Both the position numbers and the translations under genes were made by a program. This document shows, piece after piece, positions 50,334 to 59,395 of a DNA stretch of 64,000 bases. Source of the DNA: Microvirga sp. VF16 (GTDB lineage Bacteria > Pseudomonadota > Alphaproteobacteria > Rhizobiales > Beijerinckiaceae); NCBI RefSeq assembly GCF_016864375.1, contig NZ_CP069355.1:1116001-1180000 (forward strand), read 5' to 3'. The notes beneath the pieces were generated by a model. The model did no database searches. It saw nothing but the letters and a program-made list of their open reading frames with translations, and was not told the origin of the DNA. Numbering within the stretch: position 1 is the stretch's first letter; each line of letters begins with the position of its first letter.

Positions 50334-51086
50334 TTGCAGACGGATGACGACCGGCCGGCCACCAGGCGCAAAGGGGCGTTACATCTTTGGCAGGAGGTCA
50401 GTCTCTCTCTAGAGAAAGACATTCTCCAGCGACGTCTTTCCCCGGGCGATCGGCTTCCAACTGAAGATGAGCTTGCCGGACGTTTCAGCGTGCATCGCAA
50501 TACGGTGCGACGCGCGCTGGCAGTTCTGGAGGGGAAAGGCCTCGTCAGGATTGAGCATGGCCATGGAAGTTTTGTTCAAGAGCGGGTGATCTCTCATCCT
50601 CTGTCCCAACGCAAAACCTTACCCCTGATCCTAAAGGAACTTGATCGGGCAGGCAGGGAGGAAGTACTGGGAAGCTCGACAGTGCGGCCGTCGAAAGAAA
50701 TCATTGCGGCTCTGAAGCTTAGCAAAACGCAGTACGTGCGCTGTGTCGATCTCCTGACAGTCGTGGATGATAATCCGACTATGATCAGTTCGGCTTATTT
50801 TCCTCTCCCGCGCTTTCACGGAATTGAGCGAGCGATCGCGGATACCCGGTCCGTTCCGGACGGATTCAAAAGCCTCGGGGTGAACGATCTCATACGGTAC
50901 GAGTCCCGGATCACGACCGGTCTGGCCACTCGCGCCGATGCCAAGCTCCTGCAGCAGTCGCGCTCTCAACCGGTCCTGCAGGTGAAAAACATCATCACTG
51001 ATACAGCAGGAACGCCAATTTTATTCTCCGTCATCCGAATGTCGGCACGCTGGATCGAATTGGTCATTCGATATGGTGATATGTAA
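50334..51086 (+). CDS. phnF: GntR/HutC-family regulator of phosphonate metabolism
   Basis: The 250-aa product has an N-terminal winged helix (L-S-P-G-D-R-L-P-T-E-D-E-L-A-G-R-F-S-V-H-R-N-T-V-R-R-A-L) and a C-terminal UTRA ligand domain (Y-V-R-C-V-D-L-L-T-V, then A-Y-F-P-L-P-R-F). Start TTG 50334 with AAGGGAG upstream. PhnF regulators commonly head C-P lyase operons as repressors. phnG starts 255 bp later; the divergent binding-protein gene shares the upstream region. Confidence 0.9.
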   Translation: MQTDDDRPATRRKGALHLWQEVSLSLEKDILQRRLSPGDRLPTEDELAGRFSVHRNTVRRALAVLEGKGLVRIEHGHGSFVQERVISHPLSQRKTLPLILKELDRAGREEVLGSSTVRPSKEIIAALKLSKTQYVRCVDLLTVVDDNPTMISSAYFPLPRFHGIERAIADTRSVPDGFKSLGVNDLIRYESRITTGLATRADAKLLQQSRSQPVLQVKNIITDTAGTPILFSVIRMSARWIELVIRYGDM

Positions 51087-51209
51087 GGATCCCGAGGCAG
51101 CGAATTGCGCCAGTTGCAGTGGCGACAATCGGGGGCCCAGTACTCGGTGTGCCCAGCGACTATCCAACAGGTCCCGGCCGATATCGCCCGGTTCAAAATT
51201 CCGGATTTG

Positions 51210-51227
51210 CGGTCATCCGTCTGTATG
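51210..51227 (+). promoter_or_regulatory. Possible Pho box upstream of phnG
   Basis: CGGTCAT-CCGT-CTGTATG resembles the PhoB direct repeat CTGTCAT-N4-CTGTCAT (six of seven in the first unit, four of seven in the second), 115 bp before phnG. Weak evidence. Confidence 0.3.
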
Positions 51228-51341
51228 ACTGGCAAGCTTGTCTAGCTTTCGTCATCAAGCCTTTACCACCGGCAGGACGGATTAGGGTAAGAACCCGGCA
51301 GCCCGATGCTCCTCACGGGCTCTGTGAAAATGACTTGAGAA

Positions 51342-51809
51342 ATGACGCTTGAAGCCTCTCCTTTTTTGGACCGGAACGTCTGGATGTCGGTCCTCGCGAC
51401 TGCCCCGGCGACGCTGCTGTCGGATTGCTGGGAAGCCCTGCCGGCGAAACCAGGTTTCAAATGGATCCGTGAACCGCAGTTCGAGACAGTCATGCTGCGT
51501 GCCCGTGCCGATGCACAGGGGGAGCCCTTTAACCTCGGCGAAATGACCGTGACCCGCTGCTCCATCCGGTTGGATGGCGGCAACGTCGGTGTGGCGTGTG
51601 TCGGCGGCCGCGACAAGCGCCATGCGGCGATCGCAGCCGTCATCGACGCGATGATGCTGACGCCGGCCGGCTCATCATGGCTTGAAGCGGCGCGGCAGAT
51701 CGTTCAGTCCGTCGAACGTGCCGACAAGCTCCTGCAATCCGTCACCGCTGCAAAGGTGCGCGAAACCGAGGTTTCATTCTCGATGTCGATCGCAGGAGTG
51801 CGGGAATGA
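51342..51809 (+). CDS. phnG: C-P lyase core subunit PhnG
   Basis: This 155-aa subunit of the PhnGHIJ complex, with PhnI, displaces adenine from a nucleoside triphosphate by methylphosphonate. Conserved blocks: R-E-P-Q-F-E-T-V-M-L-R-A-R near 48, F-N-L-G-E-M-T-V-T-R-C-S-I near 68, and G-R-D-K-R-H-A near 92. Start ATG 51342. The ATGA overlap with phnH shows coupled translation. Full length. Confidence 0.94.
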   Translation: MTLEASPFLDRNVWMSVLATAPATLLSDCWEALPAKPGFKWIREPQFETVMLRARADAQGEPFNLGEMTVTRCSIRLDGGNVGVACVGGRDKRHAAIAAVIDAMMLTPAGSSWLEAARQIVQSVERADKLLQSVTAAKVRETEVSFSMSIAGVRE

Positions 51810-52396
51810 GTGCGAGCTCCCAGGCGATGGCTGCCCAGGAAACCCAGTCTACATTCAGGGCCGTGCTGCGTGCGTTCAGCTATCCAGGTGAAATCGTCAA
51901 GCTCAAACCGGTCGACGCCGCCCCGGCGGGCATGTGCAACAGCCTCTTTGCCGCTGCTCGATGTCTGCTGGACGGCGAGACAAGCGTCTGGCTCGATAGC
52001 GCTTTCGACACGCCAGACGTCCGAGATGTCCTTCGATTGCAGAACGGGGTGACAGAGATATCCGATCAGCCGGATGCGGATTTTGCGTTGATCGGCAGCG
52101 CGCAGGCGCTACCGAACCTGCAAGCATTTCGTGTCGGTACATTGTTGGATCCGAACCTCTCGACGACCCTGCTCGTGCAGGTGCCATCGCTATCTGGAGG
52201 TGAGGCGGTGCTCCTTTCCGGCCCCGGCATCAAAGGGCAGAAGGCCGTTGCTCCCTCGGGGCTACCACAGTGGTTCTGGTCGGCCTGGGCGGACAATGCG
52301 TCGAGGTTTCCTGTCGGTCTGGACATGATCTTGTTCGATGACGCAGGTCTCATGGGCTTGCCGCGTTCGAGCCGGGGAGTAGTGTCATGCTCGTAG
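51806..52396 (+). CDS. phnH: C-P lyase core subunit PhnH
   Basis: This 196-aa C-P lyase subunit has the characteristic F-R-A-V-L-R-A-F-S-Y-P-G (13-24) and L-L-S-G-P-G-I-K-G (about 134). Near the end comes F-P-V-G-L-D-M-I-L-F-D, matching the usual F-P-R-G-V-D-x-x-x-x. PhnH is a PLP-transferase-like fold without activity, bridging the core. It overlaps phnG by 4 bp and phnI by 10 bp. Confidence 0.94.
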   Translation: MSASSQAMAAQETQSTFRAVLRAFSYPGEIVKLKPVDAAPAGMCNSLFAAARCLLDGETSVWLDSAFDTPDVRDVLRLQNGVTEISDQPDADFALIGSAQALPNLQAFRVGTLLDPNLSTTLLVQVPSLSGGEAVLLSGPGIKGQKAVAPSGLPQWFWSAWADNASRFPVGLDMILFDDAGLMGLPRSSRGVVSCS

Positions 52397-53466
52397 CCAT
52401 CCGAGGGGGCGAACAAGCGATCGAGAATGCCGAGCGGCGCTTATCCGAGCAGCGCCGCGGCGATCCATCAATACCGGAATTGTCGAACGAGCAGATCAGC
52501 GAGCAGCTTTCGCTGGCCGTCGATCGTGCGATGAACGAGGGCGCCATCTATGACCGGCATGCCGCCAGTCATGCGCTGAAGCAGGCGCAGGGCGATTGTG
52601 TCGAGGCCGCGTTCCTGTTGCGGACCTTCCGTGCAACCCTGCCAAGCGCCGGGTATTCGGAGCCCCTCGACACCGGCGCGATGCTAATCGAACGCCGGAT
52701 CTCGCCGATCATGAAGCAGGCGCCCGGCGGGCAGTTCCTCGGCGCTACGTATGATTACAGTCACAGGCTGCTCGGTGATGAGCCGCCGCATCCGGCCACC
52801 GCGGCATCGCGGCCCGGGGACGGCTCACCCGTCTATGCGCCGCATATTGCCGAGCAATTGGCGATCGACGGCATTGCGGAAGAGGTGTCGCCGACCCATG
52901 GGGGACAACGGGTCGCGGATATCACGCGAGCGCCCCTCACGCATCCTGCACCGCGGGATGCGAGATTGCAGGCTTTGACAAGGGCAGATGAGGGCTTTCT
53001 GACCGGTCTCGCCAACTCGACTTTGCAAGGCTGGGGGCAGAATTTCCCGCTGTGCGTCGAAGTCAGAACCGGCAAGGTGAATGTCGATTACCTCATTCCC
53101 GAACTCGGCTTCGCCGTCACGATTGCGCGGGTGACCTTGAGTGAATGCGAGATCATGAACAAGAAGCTGGATCTCCAACAACCCGAGCCCCGCTTTACCA
53201 GAGGTTATGGTCTTGCCTTTGGTTACAGCGAACGACGCGCAATGGCGATCGCCGTAACCGACCGCGCTTTGCGGGGACGTGAGCTCGGTGAGGCGGTCCA
53301 CTCCCCCATCGAGGACGAGCAATTCGTGCTGTCGAACGCGGACGGCGTCGATGCCGCTGGCCTGCTTCAGAGCCTGAAGCTGCCTCACTATGTCAGCTAT
53401 CAATCCGAGGTCGAGCATCTGCGCGCAGTTCACGCGACCCGTCGCCGCGAGGAGGACGGGCAATGA
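52387..53466 (+). CDS. phnI: C-P lyase core subunit PhnI (nucleosidase)
   Basis: The 359-aa subunit carries the ribosyl-transfer active site of the PhnGHI step. It opens M-L-V-A-I-R-G-G-E-Q-A-I-E-N-A, as all PhnI do. It contains Y-S-H-R-L-L and K-Q-A-P-G-G-Q-F-L near 110, L-D-L-Q-Q-P-E near 258 and G-Y-G-L-A-F-G-Y-S-E-R-R-A-M near 275. Length as expected. The last codon overlaps the phnJ start (ATGA). Confidence 0.95.
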   Translation: MLVAIRGGEQAIENAERRLSEQRRGDPSIPELSNEQISEQLSLAVDRAMNEGAIYDRHAASHALKQAQGDCVEAAFLLRTFRATLPSAGYSEPLDTGAMLIERRISPIMKQAPGGQFLGATYDYSHRLLGDEPPHPATAASRPGDGSPVYAPHIAEQLAIDGIAEEVSPTHGGQRVADITRAPLTHPAPRDARLQALTRADEGFLTGLANSTLQGWGQNFPLCVEVRTGKVNVDYLIPELGFAVTIARVTLSECEIMNKKLDLQQPEPRFTRGYGLAFGYSERRAMAIAVTDRALRGRELGEAVHSPIEDEQFVLSNADGVDAAGLLQSLKLPHYVSYQSEVEHLRAVHATRRREEDGQ

Positions 53467-54335
53467 TCCCGATGGGTTCCGGCCGGGAAGAGCCCAGCCA
53501 GTATAGTTCTGGATATCTGAATGAGACGACGAAGCGCACGTTGAGGCGCGCTATCCTGAAGGCCGTTTGCATTCCCGGCTTTCAGATCCCAATTGCGGGG
53601 TACGAGATGCCGCTGCCTCCGGGCTGGGGGACGGGTGGAATGCAGGTAACCGCGGCCCTGATCGGCCGGGACGACGTCTTGAAAGTCATCGATCAGGGCG
53701 CAGACGATTCGATCAACGCCACGAGCATCCGGAAATTCTTCGAGCGGGTTACCGACATCCGCACAACGGTACGAACTGCAGATGCGACGATGATCCAGTC
53801 GCGCCATCGGATTCCCGAAGGTCAACTTACTGAAAACCAGATCGTCGTGCTTCAAGTGCCGGTGTCAGAGCCTTTGCGTTACCTTGAGCCGTCCGACGCG
53901 GTCACACGCCGGCAACACGCTTCTCAGGACTACGGCATGCTTTATGTCCGGCTTTACGAGGACAGGATCCGTGTCGGCGATGCCAAAAGCGGCACGAACC
54001 ATCCCGTCCGCGTGAACGACCGGTATTTTGTAGCTCCGTCGCCAATCCCGATCTCTGACAATCCTCGGCTCGACGGCAGTCCCGCTCTTGTGCTCTTTGG
54101 CGCCGGACGCAACCGTCGCATCTATGCCATCCCGCCCTATACGAAGGTCGAGAGCCTTTCGTTCGACGATCAGCCATTCTCGATCAAAAGGCCGATGGGC
54201 ACGTGCATGCTCTGCGGAGCGCACGACACCTATCTGGACATCGTCGCGGGCGACGACGGTGAACGCAGCTATACCTGTTCCGACACCTCTTACTGTGCCG
54301 AACGCCGTGAGAAAAGTGAGGGACACCGGACATGA
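53463..54335 (+). CDS. phnJ: Alpha-D-ribose 1-methylphosphonate 5-phosphate C-P lyase
   Basis: The 290-aa radical-SAM subunit breaks the carbon-phosphorus bond. Cluster-site cysteines are Cys248, Cys251, Cys272 and Cys278 (C-M-L-C ... T-C-S-D-T-S-Y-C), in the C-terminal position unique to PhnJ. The glycine-radical region reads P-P-G-W-G-T-G-G near 52-59. Y-N-E-T-T-K-type opening Y-L-N-E-T-T-K-R-T-L-R-R near 18. It overlaps phnI and phnK by 4 bp each, so the core is translated as a block. Confidence 0.96.
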   Translation: MIPMGSGREEPSQYSSGYLNETTKRTLRRAILKAVCIPGFQIPIAGYEMPLPPGWGTGGMQVTAALIGRDDVLKVIDQGADDSINATSIRKFFERVTDIRTTVRTADATMIQSRHRIPEGQLTENQIVVLQVPVSEPLRYLEPSDAVTRRQHASQDYGMLYVRLYEDRIRVGDAKSGTNHPVRVNDRYFVAPSPIPISDNPRLDGSPALVLFGAGRNRRIYAIPPYTKVESLSFDDQPFSIKRPMGTCMLCGAHDTYLDIVAGDDGERSYTCSDTSYCAERREKSEGHRT

Positions 54336-55123
54336 GTGGCATATCCCGGCCTCCGCTCATCTTACAGGTGACTGGTCTACGCAAGAGTTTCACCCATAAC
54401 CGGCCGGTGTGCCGAGATATTTCGCTCGATGTCGCTGCGGGTGAAATCGTTGTCATCCTTGGCGAGAGCGGTTCTGGAAAAAGTACCCTTCTGCGGTGCC
54501 TCGGCGGGCAGCTCGAGCCGGATGCGGGCGACGTCAAAATTCAGGACGAGTGCGGCATTCTCCAGGCGATATGGGCGCTTGAGGAAGAAGAGCGCATTCG
54601 CCTGCTTCGTTCTCACGCTGGCTTCATCCAGCAGCGCCCCCAAGACGGCCTTCGGATGAATGTCACAGCGGGGGCAAACATCGTGGAATCGCTGGCGCTT
54701 CTCGGCGTCCGTGATTTCGCCACCATGAGGCGTGTGGCAAGGGATGCAATCGAAGGTGTCGAAATCGAAGCTGCACGGGTAGACGATCTGCCAGGGTCAT
54801 TCTCAGGCGGGATGCAGCAAAGGCTGCAGATTGCGCGCAGCCTGGTGAAGCGGCCGAAATTGCTGCTCATGGATGAGCCGACCGGTGGACTTGACGTTTC
54901 GGTCCAGGCCAAGGTTCTCGACCTCCTGAGAAAGCTCGTACGCAGCCTGAAAGTTGCCGTCCTGCTCGTCACCCACGACCTCGGCGTGGCACGGATGCTG
55001 GCGGACCGGATCATTGTCCTCAAGTCCGGCGCGATTGTCGAGGACGGCATCGCCGACCAGATCCTCGACGATCCTCATCACCCCTATACACAATTACTCG
55101 TGTCATCAGTACTGCGCGCATAG
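54332..55123 (+). CDS. phnK: C-P lyase ATPase subunit PhnK
   Basis: This 263-aa ABC-type ATPase docks on the PhnGHIJ core and does not act in transport. Walker A G-E-S-G-S-G-K-S-T near 46, signature F-S-G-G-M-Q-Q-R-L-Q, Walker B L-L-L-M-D-E-P-T-G-G-L-D-V-S-V-Q, and V-T-H-D-L-G-V-A. The V-T-G-L-R-K-S-F opening and the D-V-S-V-Q block are typical of PhnK. It overlaps phnJ; phnM follows after 26 bp. Confidence 0.94.
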   Translation: MSGISRPPLILQVTGLRKSFTHNRPVCRDISLDVAAGEIVVILGESGSGKSTLLRCLGGQLEPDAGDVKIQDECGILQAIWALEEEERIRLLRSHAGFIQQRPQDGLRMNVTAGANIVESLALLGVRDFATMRRVARDAIEGVEIEAARVDDLPGSFSGGMQQRLQIARSLVKRPKLLLMDEPTGGLDVSVQAKVLDLLRKLVRSLKVAVLLVTHDLGVARMLADRIIVLKSGAIVEDGIADQILDDPHHPYTQLLVSSVLRA

Positions 55124-55149
55124 GACGCAGTGTATATCGGAGAAAAGAT

Positions 55150-56292
55150 GTGACGAAGTTGACTTTCGGCAATGCGCAAGTCGTGCTGTCGGACAAGATA
55201 CTAAGGGGCACGGTCACGGTCGAAGACGGCGTGATTACGGCGATCGGTGCTACAGGGCAAATGCCGGCCGGCGCCATCGACTTTGCCGGCGATGTCTTGA
55301 TGCCTGGCCTCGTCGACCTTCACAGCGATCATCTGGAAAAGCATGTTATGCCACGGGCTGACGTCTATTGGCATGCCGTTTCCGCCGCCGTGTCGTATGA
55401 CGCGCAGGTCATCAGCTCCGGTATCACCACTATGTTCGACAGCTTCGGACTGGTGGGAGAGGAGTTCGATAGCGATCGCAATGCCGCTTTACCGCGCATG
55501 ATCGCGGGAATGAAGGAGGCCGCCGATGAAGGCCTGCTGCGCGCAGACCACTACATGCACCTGCGCTGCGAAATTATCGAACCCGATATTGTCGATCGGT
55601 TTTCGGCCCTGCAGGACAACCCTCTCCTGAAGCTCGTCTCGCTGATGGATCATACGCCCGGTCAGCGGACGTTCCCAGACCCAGCCAAATGGAAGGCTCA
55701 CCAGAGGCGCCGCACAGGCGCTTCAGACGAAGCACTCGACGCGATCTTCGCCGCCCGGCAGAGCGCACGCAAGCGCTTTGCCACTCCCAACCGGCGTGCC
55801 ATTGCCGATATCTGCCGGCAAAAGGGCATTGCGGTTGCAAGTCATGACGACACGATCCTTGAGGAAGTGCTGGAAGCCGAAGAACTCGGCAACGGCCTGT
55901 CCGAATTTCCGACGACCCAGCTTGCTGCCTCAGAGGCCAGAGCACGCGGCATGAAGGTGGTCATGGGCGGCCCGAACCTTGTCCGTGGCGGTTCGCATAT
56001 CGGCAACCTCTCCGCTGGCGAATGCGCAAAGCTGGGCCTGCTCGACATCCTGGCCTCTGACTATATTCCGGCCAGCCTGCTGCACGCAGCGTTCATCCTG
56101 GCGAGCAAAGACATCGGCTGGTCCTTGCCGCGCGCGGTCGCCACTGTGACATCCTCACCCGCAGCCTGCGTCGGGCTTCATGACCGCGGCGAAATTGCTG
56201 TCGGAAAGCGTGCCGATATTCTTCGGGTGCGGGTACACAACGGGCTGCCGATCGTCCGGTCGGTTTGGCGCGCCGGCCATGCCGTATACTGA
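55150..56292 (+). CDS. phnM: RPnTP hydrolase PhnM
   Basis: This 380-aa amidohydrolase-superfamily enzyme removes pyrophosphate from ribose 1-phosphonate 5-triphosphate. The metal motif is V-D-L-H-S-D-H-L-E-K-H near 55. Other blocks: L-V-S-L-M-D-H-T-P-G-Q-R near 155, S-H-D-D-T near 235, and D-Y-I-P-A-S-L near 305. Start GTG 55150 with GGAG 9 nt upstream; no ATG is suitable. It is read in the same direction as phnK and the phosphoesterase gene that follows. Confidence 0.94.
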   Translation: MTKLTFGNAQVVLSDKILRGTVTVEDGVITAIGATGQMPAGAIDFAGDVLMPGLVDLHSDHLEKHVMPRADVYWHAVSAAVSYDAQVISSGITTMFDSFGLVGEEFDSDRNAALPRMIAGMKEAADEGLLRADHYMHLRCEIIEPDIVDRFSALQDNPLLKLVSLMDHTPGQRTFPDPAKWKAHQRRRTGASDEALDAIFAARQSARKRFATPNRRAIADICRQKGIAVASHDDTILEEVLEAEELGNGLSEFPTTQLAASEARARGMKVVMGGPNLVRGGSHIGNLSAGECAKLGLLDILASDYIPASLLHAAFILASKDIGWSLPRAVATVTSSPAACVGLHDRGEIAVGKRADILRVRVHNGLPIVRSVWRAGHAVY

Positions 56293-56311
56293 TCAAAGTG
56301 AGGTTGCAAAG

Positions 56312-57208
56312 ATGACCAATTCTCCGTTCGTTGCGTTCATTTCCGATCCCCATCTGTCGCGGGAGAGACCGTTCTTCCAGTTCAATTGGGAGATTCTCAT
56401 CGACGAACTTGCCCAACGTTCGCCGGAACTCGTTATCGTTGGTGGCGACGTCACGCTGGACGGCGCGACCAACTGGTCCGATCTTGAGTTTGCGAAGGAA
56501 CAGCTGGATCGCCTTCCATGCCCATGGCTGGCCGTTCCCGGCAACCACGATATCGGGGATCTCGTATCATGTGCAAAGCCCTCGTCGCGGGTTACTGAGG
56601 AGCGCCGCGCCCAGTACATCCAGGCCATGGGACGTGACTTCTGGTCTGTCGATCTCGCCAACTGGCGGATCATCGGTCTCAACAGCATGGTCTTCACCTC
56701 GGGCCTTTCAGCGGAGGCTGAGCAGGAAATGTTTCTGGAGCGGGCGCTCGCCGAAGCAGACGGACGCCAGGTTGCAATTCTGTCCCACATCGCCGTTTGC
56801 GACAATTCGCTGGCAGAGAAGGATGCGACAGGTTGGTTCATGCCGGAAGCAACGAGGGAGATGTTTGCTTCTTACCTCGCTAGCGGCAAGATTAAGCTCT
56901 TTCTTAGTGGTGATATGCATCAGAGCCGCGATCGGGTCATCGACGGTGTACGGCATGTCTGGGCGACGAGCACTGCATTCGTCACGGACATGATGGAGGA
57001 GTGGCGCCCAAAGTTCGGCGGCCGCAAACGCGTTGGCTGGACCGAGCTGCAGTTCGGTACGGATGTCGTGGTAAAGATGCACGAGCCGCGCGGAATGGTG
57101 GACTTCGATCTCGGCAACTGGGTACATGATGGCGCCGCGCTCTACTACGAATTCGCCCGTGGTGAGCGTTTCAGAGGTTTCGGAAGTGCAAAGGATACGG
57201 TTGCGTGA
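56312..57208 (+). CDS. Calcineurin-like metallophosphoesterase of the phn operon
   Basis: The start ATG 56312 follows GAGG by 8 nt, 19 bp after phnM. The 298-aa cytoplasmic enzyme has all metal motifs: F-I-S-D-P-H-L-S, I-V-G-G-D-V-T, V-P-G-N-H-D-I, I-L-S-H-I-A and S-G-D-M-H-Q-S. This resembles CpdA/GpdQ-type cyclic-nucleotide or glycerophosphodiester phosphodiesterases. Its place between phnM and phnL suggests it cleaves a phosphodiester in the pathway: either incoming glycerophosphodiester-like substrates or the cyclic ribose phosphate product normally handled by PhnP. Substrate is inference. Confidence 0.85.
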   Translation: MTNSPFVAFISDPHLSRERPFFQFNWEILIDELAQRSPELVIVGGDVTLDGATNWSDLEFAKEQLDRLPCPWLAVPGNHDIGDLVSCAKPSSRVTEERRAQYIQAMGRDFWSVDLANWRIIGLNSMVFTSGLSAEAEQEMFLERALAEADGRQVAILSHIAVCDNSLAEKDATGWFMPEATREMFASYLASGKIKLFLSGDMHQSRDRVIDGVRHVWATSTAFVTDMMEEWRPKFGGRKRVGWTELQFGTDVVVKMHEPRGMVDFDLGNWVHDGAALYYEFARGERFRGFGSAKDTVA

Positions 57209-57301
57209 TCAACGCCTGTGTTCTGCGAAACCGACGAAGCCGAGAGCAAGCATAGAAGACTGACCGAGTCTTCCACACATCGTCATCATTTCATCACCCG
57301 C

Positions 57302-57319
57302 CTGTCATGCAACTGCGAA
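57302..57319 (+). promoter_or_regulatory. Possible Pho box upstream of phnL
   Basis: CTGTCAT-GCAA-CTGCGAA has a perfect first PhoB unit and a partial second one at the correct 11-bp period, 56 bp before the phnL start. A 166-bp gap precedes phnL, enough for an internal promoter. Confidence 0.4.
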
Positions 57320-57374
57320 TGCTTTGCGTCAAAGGCACGGAATCTAAAGTCGACATTTTAGAGAACAAAACGAA

Positions 57375-58121
57375 ATGGCCCACACCAAGACTTACGTCCT
57401 TCAAGCGAGGGGGCTGTCCAAGAGTTTTACCCTCCACACACAGGGCGGAGTCGGCATTCCTGTCTTCGATAACGTTTCATTCGATCTCGGTGCGGGTGAG
57501 TGTCTCTGTTTGGACGGCCCGTCGGGAGCGGGGAAATCAACTCTGCTTCGTGCTCTGTATGCAAATTACAAAATCGACAAAGGTGAGATCCTGGTCCGAC
57601 ACCAGGACGGGCTGGTCGATATCGCAAACGCGGCGTATTGGGAAATCAATGCACTAAGGCGAGGGACTATTGGGTATGTCAGCCAGTTCTTGCGAGTCAT
57701 TCCTAGAGTGTCGACATTGGACGTGGTAGCCGAACCACTCTTGAATGCGGGCGCCTCCGAAAGCGAGGCGCATGCGACTGCCGCAATGTTGCTGGAGCGT
57801 TTGCGCATTCCGCAGCACCTGTGGCCTTTGGCCCCCGCAACCTTTTCCGGCGGTGAACAGCAGCGCGTCAATATCGCTCGCGGTTTCGTCGTCGGCTACC
57901 CCATCCTTCTGTTGGACGAGCCTACCGCTTCGCTGGATGCCCCGAACGCGGCAACGGTGGTCGATCTGATGAACGAAGCCAAAGCACGCGGAACTGCGGT
58001 AGTAGGCATATTTCATGACCACGGCGTCCGTGACGCCATTTGTGATAGGCTATTCAAGATCGTCCGTCCGCCCGCCAAATGCGCGGCGGCAGACGTGACG
58101 ACTGTCGAGACTATTCCATGA
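57375..58121 (+). CDS. phnL: C-P lyase ATPase subunit PhnL
   Basis: This 248-aa ABC-type ATPase binds over PhnK in the C-P lyase complex and is needed in vivo. Walker A G-P-S-G-A-G-K-S-T near 57, signature F-S-G-G-E-Q-Q-R-V-N, Walker B L-L-L-D-E-P-T-A-S-L-D and F-H-D-H-G-V-R. The insertion A-A-Y-W-E-I-N-A-L-R-R-G-T-I-G-Y-V-S-Q-F-L-R-V-I-P is the standard PhnL signature area. It is separated from phnK by phnM and the phosphoesterase, unusual against phnGHIJKL. Confidence 0.94.
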   Translation: MAHTKTYVLQARGLSKSFTLHTQGGVGIPVFDNVSFDLGAGECLCLDGPSGAGKSTLLRALYANYKIDKGEILVRHQDGLVDIANAAYWEINALRRGTIGYVSQFLRVIPRVSTLDVVAEPLLNAGASESEAHATAAMLLERLRIPQHLWPLAPATFSGGEQQRVNIARGFVVGYPILLLDEPTASLDAPNAATVVDLMNEAKARGTAVVGIFHDHGVRDAICDRLFKIVRPPAKCAAADVTTVETIP

Positions 58122-58216
58122 GTCAGTCCGAGCTACACCTTTATTCACACCGGAAAGTCGCAAGGGGTCGCTGCGTCTGCACCTGCGATCTGAACTGCTT
58201 CATAGGATAGCAGCAC

Positions 58217-59395
58217 ATGGCGAGCATCAAGTTTGAGAGTATCAGTAAATCCTTCGGCCCGACATCTGTCTTACGCGATGTGTCGTTGTCGATTGCCGAT
58301 GGCGAGTTCCTGACGCTGCTCGGACCCTCGGGCTGCGGGAAGTCGACGCTGCTGCGGATCCTGGCCGGGCTCGAGGTGCAGTCGGGCGGCTCAGTGGCCA
58401 TCGGCGAGCGGGCGGTGGACGGCCTCCGGCCGAAGCAGCGCGACGTGGCCATGGTGTTCCAGTCCTACGCCCTCTACCCGCATCTGACGGTGGCCGCCAA
58501 CATGGCGCTGCCGCTGACGATGCGCCGGCTCTCGGCCCTCCAGAGGCTGCCGCTGCTCGGCCGCCTCGTGCCCGGAACCGCCCGGATCGCCGCCGAGATC
58601 GACCGCGAGGTCACCCGGACGGCCCAGTCGCTCGGCATCGGCCATCTGCTCGCGCGCAAGCCCGGCCAGCTCTCCGGCGGCCAGCGCCAGCGCGTCGCCG
58701 TCGGCCGCGCCATGGTGCGCCATCCGGCCGTATTCCTGATGGACGAGCCGCTGTCCAACCTCGACGCCAAGCTGCGGGTGCAGATGCGGGCCGAGATCAA
58801 GGAGCTGCACCAGCGCCTCGGCGTCACCTTCGTCTACGTCACCCACGACCAGGCCGAGGCCATGACGCTGTCGGACCGGGTCGCCGTGATGCTCGACGGC
58901 GAGTTGCTGCAGGTCGCCCCGCCGCAGCAGATCTACACCGATCCGGAAGACCGGCGCGTGGCCGAGTTCATCGGCTCGCCGAAGATCAACCTGCTGGAAG
59001 CGGTGGTGCGGGAGAAGGGCCTGGTCGACGTGGCCGGCACGGTGCTGGCCGTCGACGCCAGCCGCGAACCCGGTTCGCCGCTGACCCTGGGCATCCGGCC
59101 GGAAGCCTTCCATCTCGCCGATCACGGCGGGCCGGGGGTGATCACCGGGGCGGTCCGGCTCGTCGAGCATATGGGCTCCGACCTTTACGTGCATCTCGAT
59201 GTGGCCGGCATGGCCGAGCCGGTGATCGCCCGCCTGCTGGCCGAGCGCGCGCCGCAGATCGCCCCCGGCCAGACGCTGCATATCGGCATCCGGCCGGACC
59301 GGATCCTGCTCTTCACCCGCAGCGGCCAGCGCGTGCGCGGCGAGGCAGCATCCAGCGGGGCCTCCGTCATGCCGATCCGGGAGCGCGCCCGATGA
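58217..59395 (+). CDS. ABC transporter ATPase, UgpC/MalK type
   Basis: The 392-aa MalK-type ATPase has Walker A G-P-S-G-C-G-K-S-T, signature L-S-G-G-Q-R-Q-R, Walker B V-F-L-M-D-E-P-L-S-N-L-D-A-K-L-R and V-T-H-D-Q-A-E-A-M-T-L. A C-terminal TOBE domain (about 260-370, with L-G-I-R-P-E and I-G-I-R-P-D) is present. A 25-residue insertion after M-R-R-L lies in the helical subdomain. Third codon positions are much more G/C-biased than in phnL. It overlaps the first permease by 4 bp. Confidence 0.9.
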   Translation: MASIKFESISKSFGPTSVLRDVSLSIADGEFLTLLGPSGCGKSTLLRILAGLEVQSGGSVAIGERAVDGLRPKQRDVAMVFQSYALYPHLTVAANMALPLTMRRLSALQRLPLLGRLVPGTARIAAEIDREVTRTAQSLGIGHLLARKPGQLSGGQRQRVAVGRAMVRHPAVFLMDEPLSNLDAKLRVQMRAEIKELHQRLGVTFVYVTHDQAEAMTLSDRVAVMLDGELLQVAPPQQIYTDPEDRRVAEFIGSPKINLLEAVVREKGLVDVAGTVLAVDASREPGSPLTLGIRPEAFHLADHGGPGVITGAVRLVEHMGSDLYVHLDVAGMAEPVIARLLAERAPQIAPGQTLHIGIRPDRILLFTRSGQRVRGEAASSGASVMPIRERAR

